From the NCBI RefSeq assembly GCF_030010415.1, contig NZ_JASCSA010000001.1: 64,000 nucleotides of DNA. The stretch is one strand, 5' to 3'. Source of the stretch: Cobetia amphilecti (GTDB lineage Bacteria > Pseudomonadota > Gammaproteobacteria > Pseudomonadales > Halomonadaceae). The translations under genes were made by a program, and so were the position numbers. Positions 52,464 through 62,120 of this stretch are shown here, in pieces. A model generated the notes under the pieces. It searched no databases and was not told the origin of the DNA. It worked only from the letters and a program-made list of their open reading frames with translations. Each line of letters begins with the position of its first letter. The first letter of the stretch is position 1.

Positions 52464-55400
52464 ACGCCAGAGTCCCCATGACCCGAGGCGCACGTCTGCC
52501 GGCCCCGATGGGCCGACTGATCGACCGTGACACGCCCGTGACCTTCAGCTTCGACGGCAAGAGCTATCAGGGCGTTGCCGGCGACACCATCGCCAGTGCC
52601 CTGGCCGCCAATGGCCGCTGGCTGCTGTCGCGCTCCTTCAAGTATCACCGCCCGCGTGGCGCCCTGACCTTCGCCGGCCAGGATGCCAACACCCTGGTGC
52701 AGTTGCCGGATGAGCCCAACGTGCTGGGCGATGAGCGCCAGATCAGCCCGGGGCTTGAAGTCACCGCCCAGAACGTCTCTGGCAGCCTGGACAACGACCG
52801 CGACATGCGGCTGGGCAAGTTCTCGAAATTCATGCCGGTGGGCTTCTATTACCGCGCCTTCTACAAGCCCAAGGGCGTCTGGAAGTACTGGGAGCCGCTG
52901 ATTCGTCGCAAGGCCGGGCTCGGCACGCTGAATCTGGACGTACGCGGCGACTATCACGACAAGGCCTATCTGTTCCAAGACGTGGTGGTGGTAGGCGCCG
53001 GCCCGGCCGGCATGACGGCCGCACTTGAGGCTGCCGAGGGCGGCGCGAGCGTGCTGCTGGTCGAACAGGGCCGCCTGCTCGGCGGTGCCTTGACCTACGC
53101 ACGCTTCGATGCCGAAGGACATGAGGCCAGCCAGACACTTGAGCGTCTCGCCGCGGCCGTCACGGCGCATCCGCGCATCGACGTGATGACCGAGGCGACC
53201 TGCAATGCCTGGTTCACGGACAACTACCTGCCTGTGATCCGCGGCAAGCGCCTCTACAAGGTGCGGGCCAAGGAGTGCATTCTCGCCAGCGGTGCCTTCG
53301 ACCAGCCGGTGGTATTTCGCAACAACGACCTGCCGGGCATCATGCTCGCCAGTGCCGCCCAGCGCCTGATGCAGCACTATGGCGTGTTGCCGGGCAAGCA
53401 AGGGGTGGTGATCACCGGCAGCGATGATGGCTATCTGGCGGCGCTGGACCTGATGGAGCACGGCGTCAACATCGTCGCCCTGCTCGACATGCGCGCCCAG
53501 CCAGATGATGAAAGTCTGGCCGATGCCGTCCGTCACTGTGGCATCGCCTTGAAGCTCGAGCACGCCATCTTTGAAGCGCAGGCGGAGAAGTCGCTGCATC
53601 ACGTCACGGGCGTCGAGGTACGCAGGATCGTCGCGCGCGGCGAACTGGCTGACGAAGGGGATGTGATCCCCTGTGATCTGGTCTGCATGACGGCGGGCTA
53701 CATGCCGGTCTATCAGCTAGCTTGCCAGGCGGGTGCCAAGCTCTCCTATCTGGATGACGATGCACGCTTCAGCCTCAGCGGCCTGCCGGCACACCTGCAC
53801 ATGGCAGGCTCCGCCAATGGCCTCTATCACCTCAAGGACGTGATGGCCGATGGCCAGCGTGCCGCCAGGTCTGCGATGGCCGGGCTTGCCGCCGCAGGCA
53901 AGGTCGTGGATGTCACGCTTGAGGCGAATGAGCCGGCGGCCATCACGCCGTCACGCCCCTTCCGTCAGCATGGCTGGCCGCTGTTCGCGCACCCCAAGGG
54001 CAAGGAGTTCGTCGATCTGGATGAAGACCTGCAGATTCGCGACATCCTCAATGCCACCCGCCACGGCTATCGCGACATCCAGCTGGTCAAGCGCTTCTCG
54101 ACGCTGGGCATGGGCCCGTCCCAGGGCCGTCATTCGGCACTGCCGGCCGCGCGTCTGGTCGCCGAAGCCACCCAGCGCACCGTCAGCGAGACCGGCGTGA
54201 CCACCGCGCGCCCGCCCTTCGTGGCCGAACCGCTGCCGTTGCTGGCCGGTCGGAGTTTCGACCCCTACCGCCAGACACCGATGCATCAGCGCCACCTGGA
54301 TCTGGGCGCCACCATGATGCCGGCCGGCCACTGGGCGCGCCCGGCCTTCTATGGCCGCCCGGAGGAGCGCAATGACGCCATGCAGAACGAGGCACTGGCC
54401 GTGCGCAATGGCGTGGGCCTGATCGATGTCTCGACCCTGGGGGGCATCGAGCTGCGCGGGCCGGACGCTGCCGAACTGCTCAACCGTCTCTATACCTTCG
54501 CCTTCCTCAAGCAGCCGGTGGGGCGCACGCGTTACGCCACCATGGCCAACGAGCAAGGCGTGATCATCGATGACGGCGTGTCGTGTCGCCTCGGCGAGGA
54601 ACATTTCTATGTCACCGCCACCACCAGCGGCGTGGACCGGGTCTACCAGCAGATGCTGAAGTGGAATGCCCAGTGGCGGCTGGATGTCGATATCACCAAC
54701 GTCACCACGGCTTGGTGCGCCGTCAATCTGGCCGGCCCCCGAGCCCGCGAGGTGCTGAGCAAGGTGTGCCGCGATATCGACCTGAGCCCCCAGGCCTTCC
54801 CCTATCTTGAGCTGCGCACCGGCCACATCGAGACCGAGCTGCTGGGCACCACCGGCAGCATACCGGCACGCCTGCTGCGGGTCGGCTTCGTCGGTGAGCT
54901 GGGCTACGAGATCCATGTGCCGAGCCGTTTCGGCGAAGCGCTGTGGGACCTGCTGATGCTGGCAGGCGAGCAGGCCGATATCCGCCCCTTCGGTGTCGAG
55001 GCCCAGCGTCTGCTGCGTCTGGAGAAAGGCCATATCATCATCGGCCAGGACACCGATGGCATGAGCCATCCCGGTGAGATCGGCCTTGAGTGGGCGGTCA
55101 GCCACAAGAAGCCCTTCTGCGTCGGACGGCGGGCGATCGAGATTCTTGCCGCCCAGCCCCAGACCCGCAAGCTGGTCGGCTTCATGCTGCCCAAGGACAG
55201 CCCGCAACCGCTGGAAGGTCAGCTGGTGCTCAGCGGAGGTGACCAGAGCGCAGACGCCGCCAAGCCCGGCGGCGACATCACCGGCAACGTGACCTCGTGC
55301 GAGTACAGCGCGACGCTGGGTGCCATCATCGGCCTAGCCTACGCCAGACTCGACAGCAGTACGCCCGGCAGCAAGATCACCATCCGCACGCAGGGCGACG

Positions 55401-55468
55401 TACTGGTCCAGGCCGACGTCGTCGCATTGCCCTTCTTCGATCCCGAGTCTGCCCGCCAGGAGCTGTGA
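52460..55468 (+). CDS. Sarcosine oxidase alpha-type subunit (SoxA/MgdC-like)
   Basis: 1002-aa subunit. Residues about 20-110 form the 2Fe-2S-like N-terminal domain, residues 170-430 an NAD/FAD-binding region (VVVVGAGPAGMTAALEAAEGG), and residues about 610-1000 a GcvT-type THF-binding aminomethyltransferase domain (GVEAQRLLRLEKGHIIIGQDTDG). The last transfers the methylene group to THF, feeding folD and purU. It is coupled to the delta-subunit by an ATGA overlap. It is of full family length. Confidence 0.94.
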   Translation: MNARVPMTRGARLPAPMGRLIDRDTPVTFSFDGKSYQGVAGDTIASALAANGRWLLSRSFKYHRPRGALTFAGQDANTLVQLPDEPNVLGDERQISPGLEVTAQNVSGSLDNDRDMRLGKFSKFMPVGFYYRAFYKPKGVWKYWEPLIRRKAGLGTLNLDVRGDYHDKAYLFQDVVVVGAGPAGMTAALEAAEGGASVLLVEQGRLLGGALTYARFDAEGHEASQTLERLAAAVTAHPRIDVMTEATCNAWFTDNYLPVIRGKRLYKVRAKECILASGAFDQPVVFRNNDLPGIMLASAAQRLMQHYGVLPGKQGVVITGSDDGYLAALDLMEHGVNIVALLDMRAQPDDESLADAVRHCGIALKLEHAIFEAQAEKSLHHVTGVEVRRIVARGELADEGDVIPCDLVCMTAGYMPVYQLACQAGAKLSYLDDDARFSLSGLPAHLHMAGSANGLYHLKDVMADGQRAARSAMAGLAAAGKVVDVTLEANEPAAITPSRPFRQHGWPLFAHPKGKEFVDLDEDLQIRDILNATRHGYRDIQLVKRFSTLGMGPSQGRHSALPAARLVAEATQRTVSETGVTTARPPFVAEPLPLLAGRSFDPYRQTPMHQRHLDLGATMMPAGHWARPAFYGRPEERNDAMQNEALAVRNGVGLIDVSTLGGIELRGPDAAELLNRLYTFAFLKQPVGRTRYATMANEQGVIIDDGVSCRLGEEHFYVTATTSGVDRVYQQMLKWNAQWRLDVDITNVTTAWCAVNLAGPRAREVLSKVCRDIDLSPQAFPYLELRTGHIETELLGTTGSIPARLLRVGFVGELGYEIHVPSRFGEALWDLLMLAGEQADIRPFGVEAQRLLRLEKGHIIIGQDTDGMSHPGEIGLEWAVSHKKPFCVGRRAIEILAAQPQTRKLVGFMLPKDSPQPLEGQLVLSGGDQSADAAKPGGDITGNVTSCEYSATLGAIIGLAYARLDSSTPGSKITIRTQGDVLVQADVVALPFFDPESARQEL

Positions 55469-55469
55469 G

Positions 55470-56165
55470 ATGACGACAACCATGACGAACACGCTGGGCG
55501 GCGCCCTCCCGCTTGCACGCTGTCCACTGCCCGAGAGCCTGGTCAGCCCGATGACGACCGCGACGGCAGATGTCTCGACGGCGGCCCTCAGTCACTGTGC
55601 GCTCGCCGACATGACCGCATTGGGTCGCGCAGGAGTGCGCGGCCGCGACGCCGCCGACTGGCTGGCCGCGCTGGGTTTCACGGTGCCGGGCACGCCCAAT
55701 GCGGCAACGCTTCAGTCAGATGGCAGCTGGCTGGTCAGGCTGTCAGTGGGTGAGTTTCTGCACCTGGCGCCGGCCATCAGCCCACAGGCGGGCGTGGCCG
55801 AGCTGCCGCTCATCGCACAGGCGGATGAAGCGCTGGCCCAGGGCATGCGCGTGCATTCCCTGCCACGGCGTGATTCCCACGCCTGGTTCAGCCTGAGCGG
55901 CAGCACCCTGCCCGCCCTGATGGCCAAGCTGTGTGGGGTGGATCTGCGCAGCGAAGCCTTCCCGCCGGGAAGCGTCGCCCAGACCTCGGTGGCACGCACC
56001 AATGCCATCATCGTCAATGCAGGGAGCCTTGCGTGTCCCTGCTTCCACCTGCTGTTCGACATCGCCTCCAGCCACTATCTATGGGGCGTCATGCTCGATG
56101 CCATGCGCGAATACTCCGGCGAGAAAGTGACAGTCGCTGCCCTGCTGGCCCATCATCACGGCTAG
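55470..56165 (+). CDS. Sarcosine oxidase gamma-type subunit (SoxG-like)
   Basis: 231-aa small subunit with a GcvT-like fold. LADMTALGRAGVRGRDAADWLAALGF and SVGEFLHLAP mark the family, and the closing ANAIIVNAG then FDIASSHYLWGVMLDAM is typical. The ATG follows the alpha-subunit stop by 1 base. It completes the B-D-A-G operon. Confidence 0.9.
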   Translation: MTTTMTNTLGGALPLARCPLPESLVSPMTTATADVSTAALSHCALADMTALGRAGVRGRDAADWLAALGFTVPGTPNAATLQSDGSWLVRLSVGEFLHLAPAISPQAGVAELPLIAQADEALAQGMRVHSLPRRDSHAWFSLSGSTLPALMAKLCGVDLRSEAFPPGSVAQTSVARTNAIIVNAGSLACPCFHLLFDIASSHYLWGVMLDAMREYSGEKVTVAALLAHHHG

Positions 56166-56306
56166 CGATTGCGGCGCGACACCGGTATCCGCCCGCGGAT
56201 GCCTCTCGCTTTACCACCCGCTCCCCGTCGCTGCCTGACCCACAGGCCGCGACGGGGACGCTGCGTTTCGCCAACCGCCTGTCGTACGTTGCCAAAGGAA
56301 CCAGGT

Positions 56307-57152
56307 ATGTCCGATTCCCAAGTGTCGCTTTCCAGCGGGCAAGATGTCGCGAGCGCCCCGACAGCACTTTCCTCGCTCGCCGCATCACGCGAGAACGATT
56401 ACACCGTGCCGGCGCTGTTGCGCGGGCTGAGAATCCTCGAGATGTTCAGCAGCAGTCGCAAGGTGCTGACCACCAACGACTTCGCCGAGGAGCTGGGCAC
56501 CAGCAACTCGGCCATTTACCGCATCGTCATCACTCTCACCGACATGGGCTATCTCAAGAAGATCGCCCGCAATACCTATGAACTGGGGCCACAGGTCATC
56601 TCGCTGGGCTTCAGCTATCTGGCCAGTCGTGACCTGGTCGAGGTGGTGGCGCCCCATCTGGACACCCTGCGCGACCAGACCACCATGTCGTGTCACTTGA
56701 GCGTTCGCGAGGGCACGGATGCCATCTATCTCTACCGCGCCTTCGCCGCACAGCGCATGTCGGTCAACATCCCCATCGGTTCCCGTCTGCCGTGTCATGT
56801 CAGCGCCATGGGGCGCATTCTGCTCACGGTACTGGGCGAGGATGAACTGCAGCAGCTCTACCGCCAGATTCGGCTGGATGACTACCCACCGCCGGCACCC
56901 CAGAATCTGCCTGCCCTGAAGGATGCCATCGAGGAGGCCCGCCGCCAGGGATGGGTGGAGAGCCGCTCCGACTACGCCACCGCCATCGCCACGGGGCTCT
57001 ATGACCACACCGGTCATCTGGTGGGTGCCATCAATATCTCGGGCCCTGATGCGATGATGGCCGATGAGCGCCGACGCCTGTTGTTGCGCGGCGCGCTGAT
57101 GGACTGCGCCCGCCATATCAATCATGAGCTAGGTGGCCTGCACCGCCGCTGA
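56307..57152 (+). CDS. IclR-family regulator
   Basis: 281-aa IclR protein. The winged helix-turn-helix is at about residues 37-95 (VLTTNDFAEELGTSNSAIYRIV) and the effector domain follows, with SRLPCHVSAMGRILL and CARHINHELGG. AAGGAACCAGGT precedes the ATG at 56307. It lies 141 bp after the gamma-subunit gene on the same strand and probably regulates the methylamine/C1 operon. A strong terminator follows. Confidence 0.9.
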   Translation: MSDSQVSLSSGQDVASAPTALSSLAASRENDYTVPALLRGLRILEMFSSSRKVLTTNDFAEELGTSNSAIYRIVITLTDMGYLKKIARNTYELGPQVISLGFSYLASRDLVEVVAPHLDTLRDQTTMSCHLSVREGTDAIYLYRAFAAQRMSVNIPIGSRLPCHVSAMGRILLTVLGEDELQQLYRQIRLDDYPPPAPQNLPALKDAIEEARRQGWVESRSDYATAIATGLYDHTGHLVGAINISGPDAMMADERRRLLLRGALMDCARHINHELGGLHRR

Positions 57153-57248
57153 CGCCGTGTCCGTCTGATCGCGGCTTGTTCATTACGGGCCTTCATCATC
57201 CCTCTTGTTTCCGCCTGCTTTTCCTATCCTTTGCCCACCTTTCCCCCG

Positions 57249-57281
57249 CCGTTCGCCCTCCGTTCGCTCTCCGTTCGCCCT
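57249..57281. repeat. 11-bp tandem repeat, three copies
   Basis: CCGTTCGCCCT-type units at 57249, 57260 and 57271 lie between the IclR stop and its terminator. Confidence 0.85.
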
Positions 57282-57286
57282 GGAAC

Positions 57287-57320
57287 ACGAGAAGGCCCGC
57301 CAATTGGCGGGCCTTCTCGT
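57287..57320. terminator. Strong terminator between IclR and amt
   Basis: Perfect 15-bp arms 57287-57301 and 57306-57320 with an AATT loop; it lies between convergent genes. Confidence 0.9.
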
Positions 57321-57414
57321 ATCACATGCTGGCGGGGCGCATCACGCTCTGAGTCATCAAATTCTGCGCCTCTGAATCATCAGACTATGAGACACCAGCA
57401 CTCGGGGTGCGGGC

Positions 57415-58761
57415 TCAACGCGTTGCCCCCTTGAGCACCGCAGCCGAGGCCGCTGTGCTCGCCTTGCCGGCGTGCCCGGATACATTGCCTTCCCCCTGTG
57501 ACGGCGAGGACATGTTGACGAATTCCGGGTAGGCGCCCATGCCGCATTCGTGCATGTCCATGCCTTCCAGTTCTTCTTCCTCGCTGACACGCAGGCCACC
57601 ACAGACCTTCTTGATCACCAGCAGCGCCACGAAGCTTGCGCCGAACATCCAGGCGAAGATGATCAAGGTTCCCAGAATCTGGGTACCGAACGCGGCGTCC
57701 GGATTGGAGAACAGCACCGCCATGATGCCCCACAGGCCTGCGGAACCATGCACGGAAATCGCGCCGACCGGGTCATCGATCTTGAGGCGATCAAGCCCCA
57801 CCACCGACAGCACCACGATGATGCCGCCCACCGCGCCGACCAGTACCGCAAGGCCGGCAGACGGCAGCAGCGGTTCCGCGGTGATCGAGACCAGACCGGC
57901 CAGGGCACCGTTCATCACCATGGTCATGTCGGTCTTGCCGAACATGGCGCGTGACAGCAGCGCCGCGGCCACCATGCCAGCAGAAGCCGCCGCATTGGTG
58001 TTGACGAAGATACGCGCCACGCTGTTGGCATCATCGAGACTGGCGATCTTGAGCATCGAACCGCCATTGAAGCCGAACCAGCCCATCCACAGGATGAACA
58101 TGCCCAGCATGGCGATCGGCAGATTGGCGCCCGGAATGGCACGCACCTTGCCGTCAACGCCATAGCGACCCTTGCGCGGACCGACCAGCAATACCGCCAC
58201 CAATGCCGCCGCCGCACCCGCCATGTGCACGACCACCGAACCTGCGAAGTCCTGATAGCCCATCGCATCCAGGAAACCGCCGCCCCACTTCCAGTAACCT
58301 TCCACCGGATAGATGACCGCGACCATCACCACCGCGAAGATCAGGAACGGCCACAGGCGCATGCGTTCCGCCACGGCCCCCGAGACGATGGACATGGTCG
58401 CGGCGGCAAACACCGCCTGGAAGATGAAGTCCGCCATGCTGGAGTAATAGGCGGCGCCTTCGCCAGCACTGATGTCGCTGAGGCTATTGTCAGCGCCGAG
58501 CATGAACGACAGCCCCGGAATCACGCTGCTGATGGCGTTGTCACCGGGATACATCACGTTGTAGCCCACCACCAGGAACACCAGACAGGCGATGCCGTAG
58601 AGCAGCGCATTCTTGGTCAGGATCTCGACGGTATTCTTGGAGCGCACCAGCCCGGATTCCAGCATCGCGAAGCCGCAGGCCATGAACATGACCAATGCGG
58701 TACACATCAGGAAGTAGAACGTATCCAGCGCGTAGCTGAGTTGCAGCACATCGATATTCAC
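57415..58761 (-). CDS. amt: Ammonium transporter (Amt family)
   Basis: 448-aa membrane protein of about 11 transmembrane segments. The Amt fold is clear: GFAMLESGLVRSKNT, DFAGSVVVHMAGAAAALVAVL with the conserved pore His, and the second His in ISVHGSAGLWGI. The C-terminus carries a Met/Glu-rich regulatory tail. GTG at 58761 has GGGG 8 bases upstream; the ATG 57 bases earlier has no site. Placement beside methylamine genes suggests recapture of released ammonium. Confidence 0.93.
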   Translation of the reverse strand: MNIDVLQLSYALDTFYFLMCTALVMFMACGFAMLESGLVRSKNTVEILTKNALLYGIACLVFLVVGYNVMYPGDNAISSVIPGLSFMLGADNSLSDISAGEGAAYYSSMADFIFQAVFAAATMSIVSGAVAERMRLWPFLIFAVVMVAVIYPVEGYWKWGGGFLDAMGYQDFAGSVVVHMAGAAAALVAVLLVGPRKGRYGVDGKVRAIPGANLPIAMLGMFILWMGWFGFNGGSMLKIASLDDANSVARIFVNTNAAASAGMVAAALLSRAMFGKTDMTMVMNGALAGLVSITAEPLLPSAGLAVLVGAVGGIIVVLSVVGLDRLKIDDPVGAISVHGSAGLWGIMAVLFSNPDAAFGTQILGTLIIFAWMFGASFVALLVIKKVCGGLRVSEEEELEGMDMHECGMGAYPEFVNMSSPSQGEGNVSGHAGKASTAASAAVLKGATR

Positions 58762-58843
58762 CAGCGTTTCCCCTTTGTTGTTATTCGCAAGCGCTGTGGT
58801 CAGTGGCTTGCGATCCATTCCCTGTCACGCCCTCGGCGCCGAG

Positions 58844-58913
58844 AGTTGTTTGACGAGAGCTCTTTATCAGGAGCTATTTGCCAGAAGCTATTTGCCAGAA
58901 GCAGCTTGCCGAG
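58844..58913. repeat. 14-bp tandem repeat, five copies
   Basis: Units of the AGCTATTTGCCAGA type start at 58844, 58858, 58872, 58886 and 58900; two are identical. The block lies 8 bp 3' of the DUF3445 gene and before amt. Confidence 0.9.
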
Positions 58914-58921
58914 AGCGTGGT

Positions 58922-59977
58922 CTAGACTGCTGCCTGCGCCGTCGCCTCGGTGTTGGTCGCGACACTCGCCTCGCGGACTTCCAGCCACTCGAGCACGCTG
59001 GGCAGATAACGCGTCAGTCCCTTGTAGTCGATCAGCTCCGCCGGCAGGGTCTTCAGCACCTTCAACAGCCGCGTCTGCCAGACCGGGTTGGTACACAGGT
59101 CTTCCAGACTGATCAGATAGGTGCGGATACCGAAGAACAGCGCATGACTAAGCGGCATGCGCACCAGCGTCTGCAGCTCGACCCGCAGATGCACATCACG
59201 GCCAGCGTTTTCCGGCGTGATGGTGGTGCGATCACTGCCCCACTCGGCATAGGTCTCCGGGGAGCTGTCCATGCGCGGATGGATGGTCATGGTCCAATTC
59301 AGACGCCGCACCGGCCCGCCGACCTGGATGGCGCACAGGTATTTGAGCGCGCGATCGAACACGCCCATCTCATGCGCCAGCGGCACCGGGCCATGCCACT
59401 GCTTGAAGCTCATGCCGGCATCGAAGGCCAGTGACCAGTCCGCCGGACAGGTGATCATGCCGGCATCCATGAACAGGTCACCGTCACGCTGGTCGAGCAA
59501 CGCGATATCGCCCTGCATCTGACGGCCGATATAGTCCAGCGGTGGCAATGGCAGGCTGGCGTCATCGCCCATGCAAAAGGCCTGCTCCAGCCCCAGCAGA
59601 TGGTTGCGCCACACGCAGTCATCGCCGTCGCGCTCGAAACTGAAGGCCTCGGGATAGTCCCTGGCGTAATGCGTCATCACGAATTCCAGGAAGTCCCAGG
59701 CGGCCGGCTGCATGTGCGGCATCACCAGGCAGCGCCTGGGGTCCTTGGCCAGCACCCGCTCACGCTCGGCGATCTCGCTCAGATAGTGCTCATCGATATC
59801 CAGCATGTGCTCGGTGATGGAACCCGGCTTGCCGGGCAAGGTATGCGGCTCGATATTGACCGAGTAACGGTACTCATCTTCCGGGAACGGGAAGGGAAAA
59901 CGCTGGATGGCGTGATCGGAATTCTTGAAGGTGAACAGACCATGGAACGCCTGGTCATCTCGCGGGGAAAATTGCAT
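58922..59977 (-). CDS. DUF3445 heme-dependent oxidative N-demethylase (dimethylamine monooxygenase subunit)
   Basis: 351-aa protein of the DUF3445 family, the heme subunit of dimethylamine monooxygenase. RRCLVMPHMQPAAWDFLEFVM, DQRDGDLFMDAGMITCPADWSLAFD and the later RLNWTMTIHPRMDSSPETY match the family. It would convert dimethylamine with O2 and electrons to methylamine and formaldehyde. AAGGAGCAGGAAC precedes the ATG. It lies 39 bp after the reductase gene in the dmm operon. Confidence 0.9.
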   Translation of the reverse strand: MQFSPRDDQAFHGLFTFKNSDHAIQRFPFPFPEDEYRYSVNIEPHTLPGKPGSITEHMLDIDEHYLSEIAERERVLAKDPRRCLVMPHMQPAAWDFLEFVMTHYARDYPEAFSFERDGDDCVWRNHLLGLEQAFCMGDDASLPLPPLDYIGRQMQGDIALLDQRDGDLFMDAGMITCPADWSLAFDAGMSFKQWHGPVPLAHEMGVFDRALKYLCAIQVGGPVRRLNWTMTIHPRMDSSPETYAEWGSDRTTITPENAGRDVHLRVELQTLVRMPLSHALFFGIRTYLISLEDLCTNPVWQTRLLKVLKTLPAELIDYKGLTRYLPSVLEWLEVREASVATNTEATAQAAV

Positions 59978-60016
59978 GTTCCTGCTCCTTGGGGGTCCAT
60001 CTCGCGAAAGACGTAT

Positions 60017-60961
60017 TCAGAGATCCAGCACCAGCCGCTGGCTGCGTGCCCGGGAAACGCAGGGCATCACGCAGCGCTGACTGGCCCGCTCCTGTTTATC
60101 GAGGAAGGCGTCACGGTGCTCCGCCTCCCCCTCCAGCATGTCGACCCGACACTGCCCGCAGACGCCGCCACGACACAGGCTCGTCACCTCGACACCGCTG
60201 CGCTCCAGCGCTTCCAGCATCGACTCCTGGGCGCCGACCGCCACTTCCACACCGCTGGCGCGCGCCACGGCCGTGAAGGGAGTCCCCGGTTCCGGGGCGG
60301 CAAAGACCTCGTGGTGGATGCGCGCGAGACTCCAGTGCAGCTCGCGTGCCGCTTCCTTCACGGCATCGATCATGGCCTGCGGGCCGCAGAGATAGACGTG
60401 CGTGCCGGCGGGCTGACGCGCCAGCAAGGCCTTCAGGTTCGGGCGTTCGAGACGATGCTGGGTGATGTTGCCACTCGCCAGATAGGGTGCGGCCTCCGGG
60501 AAGCGGGCGACGTCGAGGTCCTGGCTGCGCAGGTGCAGCTCCCAGCTGGCGCCACGCCGCTCAAGCTCCGGCAGGTAGGAGAGAAACGGCGTGATACCGA
60601 TGCCGCCTGCCAGCATCAGGTGATGGCGCGCCTGCCAGTGCGGCAGAAACAGGTTGGCCGGCGGGCTGAGTTCCAGCTCGTCACCGACCTGCACACGGGA
60701 ATGGATGGCTTCGGAGCCGCCACGCGAGACCGGCTGACGACGCACCGCGATGCAGTAATGCGAGGGATCATCCGGCGGGCTGATCAATGAGTAGGCGTTG
60801 CGACACACCCGCCCTTCTCCCGGAATGCCCAGCACCACATGACTGCCCGGCGAGAACGGCGTGAAGGGGGAAGCCTCATCGGCAGGCACCAGAGTGAGAC
60901 GGCGCACGCTGCTGCTGAGCTGATCGACCGCGGCGACCCGCGCCTTCATGAAGCGAGACAT
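60017..60961 (-). CDS. 2Fe-2S/flavin reductase of the dimethylamine monooxygenase
   Basis: 314-aa phthalate-dioxygenase-reductase-type protein. The flavin site is CRNAYSLISPP (residues 53-63), the nucleotide domain starts near LAGGIGITPFLSYL, and the C-terminal plant-type ferredoxin has C263, C268, C271 and C301. It passes electrons from NAD(P)H to the DUF3445 oxygenase. GGAGG precedes the ATG at 60961, so it overlaps the upstream gene by 16 bp, which indicates coupling. Confidence 0.92.
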   Translation of the reverse strand: MSRFMKARVAAVDQLSSSVRRLTLVPADEASPFTPFSPGSHVVLGIPGEGRVCRNAYSLISPPDDPSHYCIAVRRQPVSRGGSEAIHSRVQVGDELELSPPANLFLPHWQARHHLMLAGGIGITPFLSYLPELERRGASWELHLRSQDLDVARFPEAAPYLASGNITQHRLERPNLKALLARQPAGTHVYLCGPQAMIDAVKEAARELHWSLARIHHEVFAAPEPGTPFTAVARASGVEVAVGAQESMLEALERSGVEVTSLCRGGVCGQCRVDMLEGEAEHRDAFLDKQERASQRCVMPCVSRARSQRLVLDL

Positions 60962-61632
60962 GGTGCCACCTCCTCCTGTGGGGGAATCTCTCCCGGGGCT
61001 TCCGCATCGATTCGCACGCCCATGTAGGCGCCGAGACGCTTGGAAAAATGATCACGCACTTCCAGCATCAAACCGCAGCCATCACAGGCTGCCGGCGAGT
61101 GGATGACATGCTCACTGACCTGCTGACAGTGCACGCAGAACACATGCCGCCCCAGGGCAGCGACCGGCAACATCACCATGTCGTCCAGCAGCAGCCCCTG
61201 CTGCTGAGCCAGATTGGCGACCTGCCACACGAAATGCTCACTGCCGATGATGACCAGACACCCCGCGACACCGATCTCGCTGATGGCGCCGACCAGTGCG
61301 TCGCAGGCCTTCGGGCGGTCATCGACGTCATACCAGCGATGCAGGCGGGCGTTGTCGGCGGGCCCCGTGGGCAACGCCTCTGTTGCCGGGGCGGATTGCA
61401 CGGCGCCTCCCACCTCGTGGCTGCCGAGCTGATCGAGCAGCGTACTGATCAGCTGACAATGCATCTGCAGCTGCTGACGGGCGTTGCCCGCCGCCTCACC
61501 AGTGCCTGGCAGGCTCTCGGGAGACTGGCATGCCACCAGATAGCGTTGGGCATCGGGCAGCGCCTCGATGCGTGGATAGTGTTGCCGACTTCGAATCCCG
61601 GCAGTGACAGAGGATGATTGCGGGCTTTTCAT
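60946..61632 (-). CDS. DmmA-family dimethylamine monooxygenase subunit
   Basis: 228-aa first gene of the dmm operon. The C-terminal half has VAGCLVIIGSEHFVWQVA and then a zinc-ribbon-like CVHC-x13-CDGC (C166, C169, C183, C186). The family occurs only with DUF3445 and the reductase. AGGG lies 10 bases before the ATG at 61632. A sigma-54-type promoter lies 87 bp upstream. Its role in the complex is not clear. Confidence 0.85.
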   Translation of the reverse strand: MKSPQSSSVTAGIRSRQHYPRIEALPDAQRYLVACQSPESLPGTGEAAGNARQQLQMHCQLISTLLDQLGSHEVGGAVQSAPATEALPTGPADNARLHRWYDVDDRPKACDALVGAISEIGVAGCLVIIGSEHFVWQVANLAQQQGLLLDDMVMLPVAALGRHVFCVHCQQVSEHVIHSPAACDGCGLMLEVRDHFSKRLGAYMGVRIDAEAPGEIPPQEEVAPCLAS

Positions 61633-61718
61633 GACACGACCCTGCTCTGAGAAATTGTCCTTGTTGTAATGCCGCCGTCTTGACGATGACGTGCATCCGA
61701 CTACCACTCCATTTCTTG

Positions 61719-61734
61719 AGCATATTTCGTGCCA
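61719..61734 (-). promoter_or_regulatory. Sigma-54 (RpoN) promoter for the dmm operon
   Basis: On the minus strand TGGCACG-N4-ATGCT fits the -24/-12 consensus, with GG and GC 10 bases apart. It is 87 bp upstream of the dmm operon start. Confidence 0.65.
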
Positions 61735-62090
61735 TTGACGGCGAAATCATTGCCCAACATACCCGGAAAAATCGCCTGAAAACCCCGCTTCATATATGAA
61801 CAATCAATCGAGACATTCGCGCACCAAAACAGAACATTCAGCTCAGGTAAAACGACTTGTATTCACCATTATTGCTCTGATTCAATCTCACCCCACAAGC
61901 CAACCTCTACGCCTGACATCTTTCTCATAAAATAACCACAAGATACTGAAAGAATGGAAAAAAATCTGCCTTGAGAAAATCACGCCCTCTCCATCGACAC
62001 GACACCATGCGCTACTCCAACGCCAGCATTCTGACGCGCTTTCGCTTGCATGATATTGGCCGGATTACTTGACTGGACTCAGCACAAAAG

Positions 62091-62120
62091 AAAGCGCCTC
62101 ACCGAAGGGTGAGGCGCTTT
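62091..62120 (-). terminator. Terminator after the mgs genes
   Basis: Arms 62091-62103 and 62108-62120 form a 13-bp stem with a GAAG loop; on the minus strand CTTTT follows. Confidence 0.85.

Noticed and set aside
53951..55207. 418-codon minus-strand frame inside the alpha-subunit gene
   Set aside because: Antisense shadow; composition is typical of reverse G+C-rich coding and no motif is present.
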